From positions 1-64,000 of the forward strand of contig JAVDPD010000031.1 in NCBI GenBank assembly GCA_031296935.1: a stretch of 64,000 nt of DNA, read 5' to 3'. Position 1 is the first letter of the stretch. Every line of letters starts with the position of its first letter. A program made the position numbers and the translations under genes. Positions 24,863 through 33,127 of this stretch are shown here, piece by piece. The stretch comes from Cerasicoccus maritimus (GTDB taxonomy: Bacteria > Verrucomicrobiota > Verrucomicrobiia > Opitutales > Cerasicoccaceae). The notes under the pieces were generated by a model. It was not told where the DNA came from. It made no database searches and was given only the letters and a program-made list of their open reading frames with translations.

Positions 24863-26821
24863 TTACTTGCCGCTCGGGAACTGAATCGCGCCTTGGTCGA
24901 CAGAGGCGGTTTCCTGGCAGAGGCTGTTGAAGCGCTCAAGGATGTCGGCTTCCATCTGCTGCGGAGACATGCCGTTGGCTGCGCGCAGTTCTTCGACGGT
25001 GCTGCCGTGGCCCACGAAGTTGTCCGGCCAGCCAATGCGCACGACCGGCGTGTCGAGGCCCGCATCCTGCAGCTCTTCGAGAACACCGCTGCCGAAGCCG
25101 CCCATGAGGACGTTTTCTTCGATCGTGGCGATCATGCGGCAGTTTTTGGCATGCTCGAGCAGGAGCTCGGTATCGAGCGGCTTGGCAAAGCGGGCGTTGA
25201 CGACGCCAACTTGCAGGCCTTGCTCGGCGGAAATCTTGTTGGCGAGCTTGAGCGCATCGTGAACCATCGGGCCGAGGGCCCAGATCATGATGTCGGCACC
25301 ATCACGCAGGAGCTCGGCCTTACCGATTTCAACGGCTTCCGGCTCTTCCTTCATCTTGACGCCCACACCGTTGCCACGTGGGTAGCGGATGAAGGTCGCG
25401 CCCTTATGGTCGATGCCGGTCTTCATCATGTCGACCAGCTCGTCTTCGTCCTTGGGAGCCATGATGATGGCGCGCGGGACGCAGCGGAGGTAAGACACGT
25501 CGAAGAGGCCGTGATGCGTTGGTCCGTCATTCGGCGAGAGACCAGCGCGGTCCATGCAGAACATCACATCGAGGTCCTGAAGGGCCACGTCGTGGATGAT
25601 GCAGTCGTAAGCGCGCTGGAGGAAAGTCGAGTAAATCGCAACAACCGGCTTCACATCGCTGGTCGCGAGACCGGCGGCAAAGAGCACGGCGTGCTCTTCA
25701 GCGATGCCGACGTCAAAGTATTGGCCGGGCACTTCGTCGCGAAGATACTTCATGCCAGTGCCGGAGGGCATGGCGCCCGTGATGCCGACGACGCGCTTGT
25801 CCTTCTTGGCGAAGTCCACGAGGGCGTGGCCGAAAACATCCTGATACTGCGGCGGCTTGCCTGGCTTACCAGGCTTGGTTTGGCCGGTCTGCGGACAGAA
25901 CGGACTCGTGCCGTGGAATTTTTCCGGATTCTTCAGCGCTGCATCAAAGCCCTTGCCCTTCGTTGTGAGGACGTGGAGCATGACGGGTTCTTCGCACTCC
26001 TTGGCGAAGGTCATGTATTGGTCGAGCAGTTCCTGGTCATGGCCGTCGATCGGGCCAATGTAGCGCAGGCCATACTTCTCAAAGAGCGAAGATTCCTGAT
26101 CGCTGAAGAAGTCCTTGGTCTCGGCCTTGACCTTCTTGCCGATCTTGCGGATGCGGCTGCCGCCGGGAACCGTTTCCAGGAAGCCCTCCAGGTCGTTGTG
26201 CAGGCGATTGTAAACAGGGTTGGTGATCAGCTCGTTCAGGTAGCTGGGGATCGCGCCGACGTTGGGAGCGATGGACCACTTGTTGTCGTTGAGGACAACA
26301 ATGAGCTTCTTGGTGGAGGTCTTGATGTTGTTCAGGGCCTCCATAGTAATACCGCAGGTGAGGGCGGCGTCGCCGATCAGCGCCACGACATGCTCGTCCG
26401 TGCCGCGAAGGTCGCGGGCGGTCGCCATGCCGAGGGCGGCGGAAAGCGCGGTGCCAGCGTGGCCTGCGCCGTAGCAGTCGTGCTCGCTTTCTTCGCGGGT
26501 CAGGAAGCCGGAGAGGCCGCCGGAAGAGCGGATCTTCTTGAACTCGTCACCATAGCGGCCAGTCAGCAGCTTGTGAACGTAACCCTGGTGCGCCACGTCG
26601 AAAACGAAGCGGTCCTTGGGAGTCGAAAAATGACGGTGCAGGGCAATCGTCAATTCCACAACGCCGAGATTGGGGCCGATGTGGCCGCCGTTGTCGGATG
26701 TCACCTGGATGATCTCCTGGCGAATTTCTTCGGCCAATTGTGGCAATTGATCCGGATTGAGCGCTTTCACGTCATCCGGGCCCTTAATGCGCGGCAGTAA
26801 TTCCATGTTTGCAGTCACCAT
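24863..26821 (-). CDS. dxs: 1-deoxy-D-xylulose-5-phosphate synthase
   Basis: A 652-residue thiamine-diphosphate enzyme that condenses pyruvate and glyceraldehyde-3-phosphate, first step of the MEP isoprenoid pathway. Landmarks: HIGPNLGVVELTIALHRHF near residue 46, the ThDP/Mg motif as GDAALTCGITMEALNNIK (the usual second Gly is Ala), and STFLQRAYDCIIHDVALQDL with DRAGLSPNDGPTHHGLFD in the second half. It is 10 nt downstream of xseB, with which it forms an operon. Isoprenoid precursors would feed carotenoids, for which a lone cyclase-domain gene lies at 37139. Confidence 0.96.
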   Translation of the reverse strand: MVTANMELLPRIKGPDDVKALNPDQLPQLAEEIRQEIIQVTSDNGGHIGPNLGVVELTIALHRHFSTPKDRFVFDVAHQGYVHKLLTGRYGDEFKKIRSSGGLSGFLTREESEHDCYGAGHAGTALSAALGMATARDLRGTDEHVVALIGDAALTCGITMEALNNIKTSTKKLIVVLNDNKWSIAPNVGAIPSYLNELITNPVYNRLHNDLEGFLETVPGGSRIRKIGKKVKAETKDFFSDQESSLFEKYGLRYIGPIDGHDQELLDQYMTFAKECEEPVMLHVLTTKGKGFDAALKNPEKFHGTSPFCPQTGQTKPGKPGKPPQYQDVFGHALVDFAKKDKRVVGITGAMPSGTGMKYLRDEVPGQYFDVGIAEEHAVLFAAGLATSDVKPVVAIYSTFLQRAYDCIIHDVALQDLDVMFCMDRAGLSPNDGPTHHGLFDVSYLRCVPRAIIMAPKDEDELVDMMKTGIDHKGATFIRYPRGNGVGVKMKEEPEAVEIGKAELLRDGADIMIWALGPMVHDALKLANKISAEQGLQVGVVNARFAKPLDTELLLEHAKNCRMIATIEENVLMGGFGSGVLEELQDAGLDTPVVRIGWPDNFVGHGSTVEELRAANGMSPQQMEADILERFNSLCQETASVDQGAIQFPSGK

Positions 26822-26831
26822 TTGCGGAAGG

Positions 26832-27080
26832 CTAGTCCTCGGAGTCGTCGGTTAGGTTAGTAGAGACGGCTTCGTTTTGCTTCCGCAATTGTTCAATTCT
26901 TAGTTCAGCGTTAGTTAATTTGCGATTACAGTTTTGAAATAGGTTACTACCTTCTTCGTATTTTTCAACGAGTTCGGCAAGCGGAATATCCCCCTCTTCG
27001 AGAGAGTCGACGAGGACTTCAAGGCGCTCAATCGCGCTCTCGAATGAAATCTCTTCATCTTTATTTGGCTTTTTCCCCAT
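26832..27080 (-). CDS. xseB: Exodeoxyribonuclease VII small subunit
   Basis: An 82-residue helical protein with the XseB signature ISFESAIERLEVLVDSLEEG followed by IPLAELVEKYEEGSNLFQNC. It pairs with the large subunit XseA to degrade single-stranded DNA; xseA is not in the window. The C-terminal tail (residues 70-82) is acidic. It starts the two-gene unit xseB-dxs, an order seen in many bacteria, where it is often xseB-ispA-dxs; ispA is absent here. Confidence 0.92.
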   Translation of the reverse strand: MGKKPNKDEEISFESAIERLEVLVDSLEEGDIPLAELVEKYEEGSNLFQNCNRKLTNAELRIEQLRKQNEAVSTNLTDDSED

Positions 27081-27163
27081 ATGATAACGCCATAGCGATT
27101 AGCAAAACACGTGCCCGATGAAAGCATATGTTTCAAGTGTAAAATTGTCAGACGATTACAGCT

Positions 27164-28696
27164 TTAGCCTTGTTTGCGACCGTATTCGTAGCCCAATTCG
27201 TTGAGATAGCCAGCTACTTCGCGACGCAGGAAATCAATATTTTCATGCGTATAACGCCATTGCCAGTTGCCCTGGGCGGCACCCGGTGTGTTCAAACGCG
27301 CATCGCTGCCAAGGTTGAGCAAATCTTGCACCGTGATGACGGCTAGACGGGCGGGGGAGCGGTAGCAGGCGCGGACAAAGTCCCACTGGGGTGACTCGTC
27401 GCCGACATTCAGGTAGCGGCGCACGTGGTCACGTACGTGGTCGCCCTCCGTCCAATACCAGCCGAGTGTCGTGTCGTTGTCATGAGTGCCGGCGTAGACC
27501 ACGCTGTTTTTTTCGTGGTTGTGCGGCAGGTAATCGTTGGAGGCGTCGCCGCCGAAGGCAAATTGCAGGATGACCATGCCCGGCAGGCCGGTGGCTTCGC
27601 GGAGCACGTGCACGCCGTCGCTCAAGTCGCCCAAGTCTTCAGCGATGAGCAAGGCCTCTGGCAACTCTTCTTTGACCTTTTCAAAGAACTCAATGCCGGG
27701 GCCAGCCTTCCATTCGCCGGTGCGGGCATCCTTCGCGGTCGCCGGAATGGACCAGTAGTCGTGGAATCCGCGGAAATGGTCAATGCGGACGACGTCGTAG
27801 AGCAGGAAGTTGGCCTTGAGGCGCGCAATCCACCAGTCGTAGTCGCGCTTCTTGAGCGCATCCCAGTCGAAGAGCGGGTTGCCCCATAGCTGGCCGAGCT
27901 CGGAGAAATAGTCGGGCGGGACGCCGGCCACGGCCTTCGGCTTGCCTTCCTTGGTCATTTGGAAGATCTCCAGCGACGACCAGGTGTCCGCGCTGTCGAA
28001 AGCGACGAAGATCGGCACATCGCCAATGATCTTGATGCCCTTGCTGTTCGCGTAGTCGCGCAGCAGCTTCCATTGGCCGAAAAACAGGTATTGGTAGAAT
28101 TTCTCCGCGGCAATGGCGTCAGCCAGCTTCTTCGGTAGATCAGACTTCTGCCATAGCTCGTAGGAGCGGTATTTCTTGGCCCATTCGAACCAGGGCTTGC
28201 CCTTGAAGTGGTCCTTGGTGGCGCGGTAGGCGGCGTAGGGGTCCAGCCAATGCGCATGCTCCTTGATGAAGCTCTTGTAGTTGCCGTAGCCGTCGAGGCT
28301 GGGTTCGCCGTCCTTGGCAAAGCGCTTGGCAGCCTTGGCCATCAGCGGCCAGAATGCCTCATAGAGCCCGCCGTATTCCACGTGGTCGTGAGGCAAGGCG
28401 CGCAGGGGCTCCAAGTCTGACTCTTTCAGCAGGCCAAACGACACCACCGGATCGAGATCAATCAAATACGGGTTGCCAGCGAAGGCCGAAAAGCACTGGT
28501 AGGGCGAATCACCGAAGCCGGTGGGCCCGAGCGGGCAAATTTGCCAGTAGCCGAAACCACCTTCGGCGAGGAAATCTACGAACTGGTATGCGGCGGGGCC
28601 GAAATTGCCAATGCCGTGTCCAGAGGGTAGGGAGGTGGGGTGCAGTAGGATGCCGGAAGCACGCGAGTCGAGCCAATTAAAGAGTGAACTAGGCAT
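27164..28696 (-). CDS. malQ: 4-alpha-glucanotransferase (amylomaltase, GH77)
   Basis: A 510-residue cytoplasmic GH77 enzyme that transfers alpha-1,4-glucan segments in maltodextrin or glycogen metabolism. Start 28696 (MPSSLFNWLDSRASGILLH) is preferred to an upstream ATG because the family begins about 10 residues before GILLHPTSLP. The nucleophile Asp lies in VRIDHFRGF, the acid/base Glu region in LIAEDLGDL, and the third acidic residue in GTHDNDTTLGWY. It is monocistronic and divergent from the small secreted protein at 28820. Confidence 0.95.
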   Translation of the reverse strand: MPSSLFNWLDSRASGILLHPTSLPSGHGIGNFGPAAYQFVDFLAEGGFGYWQICPLGPTGFGDSPYQCFSAFAGNPYLIDLDPVVSFGLLKESDLEPLRALPHDHVEYGGLYEAFWPLMAKAAKRFAKDGEPSLDGYGNYKSFIKEHAHWLDPYAAYRATKDHFKGKPWFEWAKKYRSYELWQKSDLPKKLADAIAAEKFYQYLFFGQWKLLRDYANSKGIKIIGDVPIFVAFDSADTWSSLEIFQMTKEGKPKAVAGVPPDYFSELGQLWGNPLFDWDALKKRDYDWWIARLKANFLLYDVVRIDHFRGFHDYWSIPATAKDARTGEWKAGPGIEFFEKVKEELPEALLIAEDLGDLSDGVHVLREATGLPGMVILQFAFGGDASNDYLPHNHEKNSVVYAGTHDNDTTLGWYWTEGDHVRDHVRRYLNVGDESPQWDFVRACYRSPARLAVITVQDLLNLGSDARLNTPGAAQGNWQWRYTHENIDFLRREVAGYLNELGYEYGRKQG

Positions 28697-28819
28697 GATG
28701 TTTAAAACAAAGCTGAGCATAACAGGGAAGCGCCCCCTTGGCGGCAAGCCGTAAATACAGTTTGGCTTTAATACTTTACGCGTGGAACTTTATCTGAGAG
28801 ATTGGGGTTTAATCGAAGA

Positions 28820-29380
28820 ATGAAGCGTTCCATTGTACAACTTGGCTGCTTACTTGCCCTTATGGTGCTGCCTGCTGTTTCCCAGGCTGGCTTGGATGAA
28901 GCGCGTGAAAGCATGCTGGAAAATTCTCCTTTTAAAAAATGGCAAGCGCCAAAGCCCCCCGTGGTCAAGCCACCGCCCGTAACCAACACCAGTGGCGCAC
29001 TCAGCCGGGAAGTGGTTTTCAAAGGCACGATGCGCATTGGCGAGGAGCGCTTTTTCAACCTGTTCGACAAGGTCGAAAACCGCAGTTTGTTGATGCCGCT
29101 CAATGATAAGAGCAAGGGCCGCTTCACCGTTGTGGATTACAAGGATTCCGGTGATCGGTCAGTGGTTCTACAGGCAGGCAATGGTATGCGTGAGACCATT
29201 TATTTGTCAAAGACTGACGGCGTTTCGATCCCCACGGCTACTCCGGTGGCAGCTCAGAAAAGCAATATTCCGGCTCAGTTGCGCCCAGACGTAAATCGGA
29301 GCGTTACTCGTCCTGGTAATTCGTCAAACACCGAGCGTCGACGTCGTGTGATACCGCGTCGTGTTAATACCTCCAAGTGA
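28820..29380 (+). CDS. Small exported protein of unknown function
   Basis: A 186-residue protein; ATG 28820 gives a good signal peptide (MKRSIVQLGCLLALMVLPAV, cleavage after SQA). After it comes a Pro/Lys linker (KPPVVKPPPV), a beta-rich segment (REVVFKGTMRIGEERFFNLF ... SVVLQAGNGMRETIYL), and a basic tail (ERRRRVIPRRVNTSK). The middle part resembles the small beta domain seen in type II secretion accessory proteins, but the likeness is weak. Divergent from malQ, converging with lipA. Confidence 0.65.
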   Translation: MKRSIVQLGCLLALMVLPAVSQAGLDEARESMLENSPFKKWQAPKPPVVKPPPVTNTSGALSREVVFKGTMRIGEERFFNLFDKVENRSLLMPLNDKSKGRFTVVDYKDSGDRSVVLQAGNGMRETIYLSKTDGVSIPTATPVAAQKSNIPAQLRPDVNRSVTRPGNSSNTERRRRVIPRRVNTSK

Positions 29381-29527
29381 GTTAATTGGGCGTAGTCACG
29401 ACGCAATCTGAAGTAGTGAGTGGGCCAGTCTAAATGATAAAATGAAGCGCCTCAGGGCTCATTGGCTCGATGAACCCGCGTGTGGTATTTCTTACCACAA
29501 GTACGGGCTGTCATGACTCAAGACGCT

Positions 29528-30430
29528 TTAGGCGCTGGCCGCGGCGGCCTTTTCGGCCTGACGCTTTTCCAGCAGGCCAAAGAGATCGACTTGCTCGTCG
29601 GCATGGTAGCTGGAGCGGACCAGCGGGCCGCTTTCGACAACGTCGAAGCCCAAATCGAGCGCCCATTGCTTCCAGTGGGCAAATTCTTCCGGCGTCACCC
29701 AGCGATCCATTTCCTGGTGCTTCTTGGTGGGCTGGAGATACTGGCCGATGGTGAGGATATTGCAGTCGATGGCACGCAGGTCGCGCAACAGCTGTTCGAC
29801 TTCCTCTTCCTTCTCGCCAATGCCGAGCATGATGCCGCTCTTGGTCACGAAGCCGCGCTTCTTGGCGTGGTCGAGCACCCACAGGGAGCGGTCGTAGCGC
29901 GCGGTTTTGCGGATCGGGCGCTGGAGGCGCTCCACGGTCTCCATGTTGTGGTTGAAAATGTCGGGCTTGGCGTCGAGGACGATGTCCAGGTGCTCGGCCT
30001 TGCCCTTAAAGTCCGCCGGGAGAATTTCCACAGTGGTGTTCGGGCACTTGTAATGAACGGCGCGCACGGTGGCTGCCCAGATGCTGGCGCCGCCGTCCGG
30101 CAGGTCGTCGCGGGCCACAGAGGTAATGACGACATGCTTGAGGTTCATCTTCCGGATGCTGTCCGCGACGCGGGCTGGCTCGCCGAGATCGGTTTCGGGC
30201 GGGCGACCGGTGGCAATGTTGCAGAAGGTGCAGGCGCGGGTGCACACATTGCCGAGGATCATGACGGTTGCGGTGCCGCGGCTCCAGCACTCGCCCATAT
30301 TTGGGCACTTGGCGGACTCGCACACGGTGTGCAGGTTGTGCCCGTCCACGTTCTTACGCGTGGCCATGTAACCGGGCCCATTGGGGAGCTTGGCGCGGAG
30401 CCAATCAGGTTTGCGCGATAAATCTTGCAT
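29528..30430 (-). CDS. lipA: Lipoyl synthase
   Basis: A 300-residue radical SAM enzyme that inserts sulfur into protein-bound octanoyl groups. Both iron-sulfur sites are visible: the auxiliary cluster motif CESAKCPNMGEC near residues 37-48 and the radical SAM motif CTRACTFCNIATG near residues 63-75; the conserved C-terminal VRSSYHA (residues 271-277) supplies the Ser ligand. lipB, which provides the octanoyl substrate, lies 2.7 kb away at 33128, separated by repeats and two nuclease-like genes. Confidence 0.96.
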   Translation of the reverse strand: MQDLSRKPDWLRAKLPNGPGYMATRKNVDGHNLHTVCESAKCPNMGECWSRGTATVMILGNVCTRACTFCNIATGRPPETDLGEPARVADSIRKMNLKHVVITSVARDDLPDGGASIWAATVRAVHYKCPNTTVEILPADFKGKAEHLDIVLDAKPDIFNHNMETVERLQRPIRKTARYDRSLWVLDHAKKRGFVTKSGIMLGIGEKEEEVEQLLRDLRAIDCNILTIGQYLQPTKKHQEMDRWVTPEEFAHWKQWALDLGFDVVESGPLVRSSYHADEQVDLFGLLEKRQAEKAAAASA

Positions 30431-30512
30431 CTTGAATCGTCAGACAATCGCCATGATCGCCGCAGATTTCAAACGTTTTCTGGGGATTTACAGCCCTTGG
30501 CAGCCATTTGCC

Positions 30513-30800
30513 CGAAGCCTATGCGGTCTTTGCTTAAAAGCCTATACGGTTGTTTCGCAAAAGCCTATACGGTTGTTTCGCAAAAGCCTACTCGGTCTTT
30601 TCCGAAAAGCCTAGTGCTGTACTTCGGAAAAGCCTAGTGCTGTACCTCCGAGAAGCCTACTCGGTTCTTTCTAAAAACCCTTATGCTGTGTTTGCAAAAC
30701 AACCGCTGCTGTACTGCCGAGGTACAGCATCGGTTGTTGCCTCAGTACAGCACCGGTTATCGGCCAAGTACAGCCACTGTTGTTTTTGAAAAGCCTAGTT
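30513..30800. repeat. Degenerate 23-bp direct repeat array
   Basis: About twelve contiguous units at a strict 23-bp period (starts near 30513, 30536, 30559, 30582, 30605, 30628, 30651, 30674, 30697, 30720, 30743, 30766). The 5' units begin AAAAGCCTATACGGTTG; later ones change to AAAAGCCTAGTGCTGTAC and then GTACAGCAC-CGGTT types, a gradual drift along the array. No spacers are present and 23 is not a multiple of three, so neither CRISPR nor a coding repeat fits. The array ends with AAAAGCCTAGTTAGGCTTTT, a small hairpin with a T run. Confidence 0.85.
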
Positions 30801-30949
30801 AGGCTTTTGGGGGAGACTGGGCAGGGGCAGTTTTATACAGAAGGCAGCTAAGGGAGCAAAGGCTGGGCGTGCAGTCGTGGGGGCAAGGTATGTTTTAAAC
30901 AGGAAGATCGGGAAGAGCGGGAAGCATGCGCCCGCATGCATTATCCAGG

Positions 30950-31161
30950 GTAGGGACGGTTGCCCTCAACCGTCCGTTGCAGTTAACGTGGTTAGGGTAG
31001 CGCCCGGTATCCTTACCGGGCAGTTTCAACGGAGTGGCAGTTTGAAGACGAGGGCGGAGGGGCAGGCTTTTGCCCGTTAAGGATAACGGGCGCTACCTTG
31101 AAGTGGTTAGGTTTAACCGTGAGGCAGCGCGGCGGACGGTTAAGGGCAACCGTCCCTACCT
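30950..31161. repeat. Nested inverted repeats, family A copy 2 enclosing family B
   Basis: The outer arms TAGGGACGGTTGCCCTCAAC... (from 30951) and ...CAACCGTCCCTACC (to 31160) are family A. Inside them lies a second inverted pair: GGTAGCGCCCGGTATCCTTA... (about 30996-31021) and ...AAGGATAACGGGCGCTACC (about 31071-31098). Arms of both families can also form small local hairpins. The order A-B-B'-A' suggests that one element inserted into another. Confidence 0.85.
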
Positions 31162-31255
31162 TATAGACTTTCATTAAAACCGTGAGGACGTTGAATGAAG
31201 CCGTGAGGCAACGACTTGGCGGCTACTCGGCAGGCTTGGCGCGTTTGCGGGCACG

Positions 31256-32077
31256 TTAACGCTTCGGCATGTAGCGTGCGTCAAGGTGGTCATTGGATGT
31301 GTCGCCCGAGTTGTTGCGTTGTGCAGGAGGCGTTACAAGGCCAGCGCCAAACGTCTGAGATGGTAAATAAAATGGTTGGCGGTCTGCATCCGGCTGTGCT
31401 GATTGCTCGGGTTTCTGGACAGGTCTTAATATCTCCTGTATTTCCTGTCTAAGAAACTGAGCATTATAGCTCGCTGCGCAGGGAATGTGTAAAATCGGCA
31501 GGCCGGCAGCTGCGAGCGCGGCGTCGACAAAGGCATCGCGCTCTTGGCGGTCTGTGCGCAAGTGAGAACGGTCGTCTAGCTCGATGGCGAGCAGCGGCGC
31601 CGTCGTCTCAGGATCGATGAGCAGGAAGTCGATGTGCTTCTGCGAAATGCGCCGAAACGCGGGCATGTATGCTTTGCCGGTTGCCGTGACGTCGAGCACG
31701 TCGGCCAGCCGAAGCTTAACCAAGGCTGTCCAGTCATCGCCAATTGCTTCCATGAGCGCGTGCGAAAACAGCTCTTCCGCCGGCGAAAGTATCCGGTCGA
31801 CGGCTGAGTAAGGGTAGTCGAGCTCAGCGGTCGGCTGGTCGGATTCTATTGGAGACTCGGCGGGCTTAAGCAGCTGCCGGATGATTGCTAGCCCCTGTAG
31901 GCTTTGCGGCAAAATGTAAGTAAGATGAAACCTTTTTAAAAGATACAGCAGCGCTGCCAGGAAAAAGGTAAATACGAGGACAAAGACGGCAAGAAGCACC
32001 AGGTAGCCAATCATCGTCGATATGAGCGGCGAGAAGTCGACTGCGGCAATGGCCGGCAAATATGGGTGCATAGTCAC
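31256..32077 (-). CDS. DUF2726-like membrane-anchored nuclease-fold protein
   Basis: A 273-residue protein. Residues 15-50 form one long or two short transmembrane segments, followed by a cytoplasmic linker. Residues 85-215 resemble DUF2726: SPAEELFSHALMEAIGDDW, then KHIDFLLIDPETTAPLLAIE with LDDRSH, then RDAFVDAALAAAGLPILHIP. The D...ExD spacing fits a PD-(D/E)XK-type nuclease core. The last 55 residues are low-complexity. It lies 21 nt after the Mrr-like gene on the same strand and probably shares its transcript. A role in foreign-DNA restriction is possible but unproven. Confidence 0.7.
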   Translation of the reverse strand: MTMHPYLPAIAAVDFSPLISTMIGYLVLLAVFVLVFTFFLAALLYLLKRFHLTYILPQSLQGLAIIRQLLKPAESPIESDQPTAELDYPYSAVDRILSPAEELFSHALMEAIGDDWTALVKLRLADVLDVTATGKAYMPAFRRISQKHIDFLLIDPETTAPLLAIELDDRSHLRTDRQERDAFVDAALAAAGLPILHIPCAASYNAQFLRQEIQEILRPVQKPEQSAQPDADRQPFYLPSQTFGAGLVTPPAQRNNSGDTSNDHLDARYMPKR

Positions 32078-32098
32078 TGTCGATGTGTGGGCGGATGG

Positions 32099-33013
32099 TT
32101 AATCCTGCTCGAAGAAGTCTGAATCAATGCGTTTGACTTCGTAGGTTGTCTCGATGGCTACGCCGAGGTTATGCTCGATCATTAAATCCGCAAGGCGGTC
32201 GCCGTCGATCAGGATGATCTTTTGTTGGACCGCGTTGGCGAACTCCACGGCTCCGCTGGAGAAGGTGCTGGTCGTGATGAAGACGCCTTTATTTGCCTGT
32301 TTGCCCGCTAAGGCGCCGACGAATTCCTGAATTTTCGGGCGTCCGATGGTTCCATCCGTGTAGCGCTTGGCTTGCAGGTAAATGACGTCGAGCCCGAGCT
32401 TGTCTTCGTTGATTAAACCGTCGACGCCACCATCGTTGCTCGCCTGTGTGAGCTGCCCGGCGCCCTCGCGCGAACCTCCATAGCCCATGCGGAGCATTAG
32501 GTCCAACACGAGCTGCTCGAAGCGCAGCGGGTCCATGGCCTTGGTGTAGTCGAGGACTTCTGATTTCAGCTTGGCGCGCAGCGTGGCCACGGCGGTTTCG
32601 ATTACTTCCTCGGGCGGCGCGTCGTCATCCGTGTCGACGGGGTCCTTTTTCGAATTGTCGGGCTTTGATTTGTTCGTCTCCCAAGCCTCTTTGTAGCCGT
32701 CGAGCGATCTCAGGTCCCGGCTTCTGAATCCATTGGGATGTTCGTTTAGAAATTGGCGGCCTCGCTCAGTTGCGGCGTAAGTCGCGGTCGCCACGCGCTC
32801 AATCAAGGCAGCTTTGGTCAAATAAGTTAATGCCCAGCCCGCCCGGTTGCGTACGTAAGTTGTCTTTCCGCTGGGTAGAAGAGCATTGGCCTGTTCTTCA
32901 GTTAAATTGAAATGTGCTATCATTGCCTTGGCGGCGCTTTGCCGCTTAATAGGCTCCCGATTGGCCAAAGTTAATATCGGGTGCATCATCTCTTGGTAGG
33001 TTGGGATATCCAT
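32099..33013 (-). CDS. Mrr-family restriction endonuclease
   Basis: About 304 residues, starting at MDIPTYQEMMHPILTL; an ATG six codons upstream is less likely. Residues 1-90 match the Mrr N-terminal winged-helix domain. A charged linker (SKPDNSKKDPVDTDDD) leads to the catalytic domain at 160-300: MDPLRFEQLVLDLMLRMGYG, then SNDGGVDGLI and YLQAKRY, the D...QxK form of the PD-(D/E)XK site. Mrr enzymes are type IV restriction systems that cut methylated or otherwise modified DNA. Its position between lipA and lipB, next to repeats, suggests a later insertion. Confidence 0.85.
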   Translation of the reverse strand: MDIPTYQEMMHPILTLANREPIKRQSAAKAMIAHFNLTEEQANALLPSGKTTYVRNRAGWALTYLTKAALIERVATATYAATERGRQFLNEHPNGFRSRDLRSLDGYKEAWETNKSKPDNSKKDPVDTDDDAPPEEVIETAVATLRAKLKSEVLDYTKAMDPLRFEQLVLDLMLRMGYGGSREGAGQLTQASNDGGVDGLINEDKLGLDVIYLQAKRYTDGTIGRPKIQEFVGALAGKQANKGVFITTSTFSSGAVEFANAVQQKIILIDGDRLADLMIEHNLGVAIETTYEVKRIDSDFFEQD

Positions 33014-33127
33014 GATGACTGATTTTATCACAAGACATCGGCATCAAGGGAAGCCCGAAGATGGGAAAGGGGGAAGATTGGGCAGGGAAAGCGGCAGGAT
33101 GCCGCTTCTACGCGAGGGGGCGCATGG

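Larger units (their letters stand above)
30431..31255. other. Long non-coding stretch made of repeats
   Basis: 825 nt with no convincing gene. It consists of a 23-bp direct repeat array (30513-30800) and a nested inverted-repeat element (30950-31161). ORFs present here follow the repeat units in shifting frames and have no recognisable products. The remainder (30801-30949, 31162-31255) contains purine-rich filler and the word CCGTGAGG repeated near 31120, 31179 and 31201. Confidence 0.7.

Noticed and set aside
24893..26800. Long plus-strand ORF (635 residues)
   Set aside because: It is antisense to dxs, whose family motifs are unmistakable; the open frame is due to codon bias.
29480..30421. 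Plus-strand ORF of 313 residues
   Set aside because: It is antisense to lipA with no recognisable domains.
30381..30789. Overlapping plus-strand ORFs through the 23-bp array
   Set aside because: The period of 23 shifts frame at each unit, so the peptide repeats are by-products of the DNA repeat.
30513..30800. Possible CRISPR array
   Set aside because: Units are contiguous without spacers, are degenerate and no cas genes are present.
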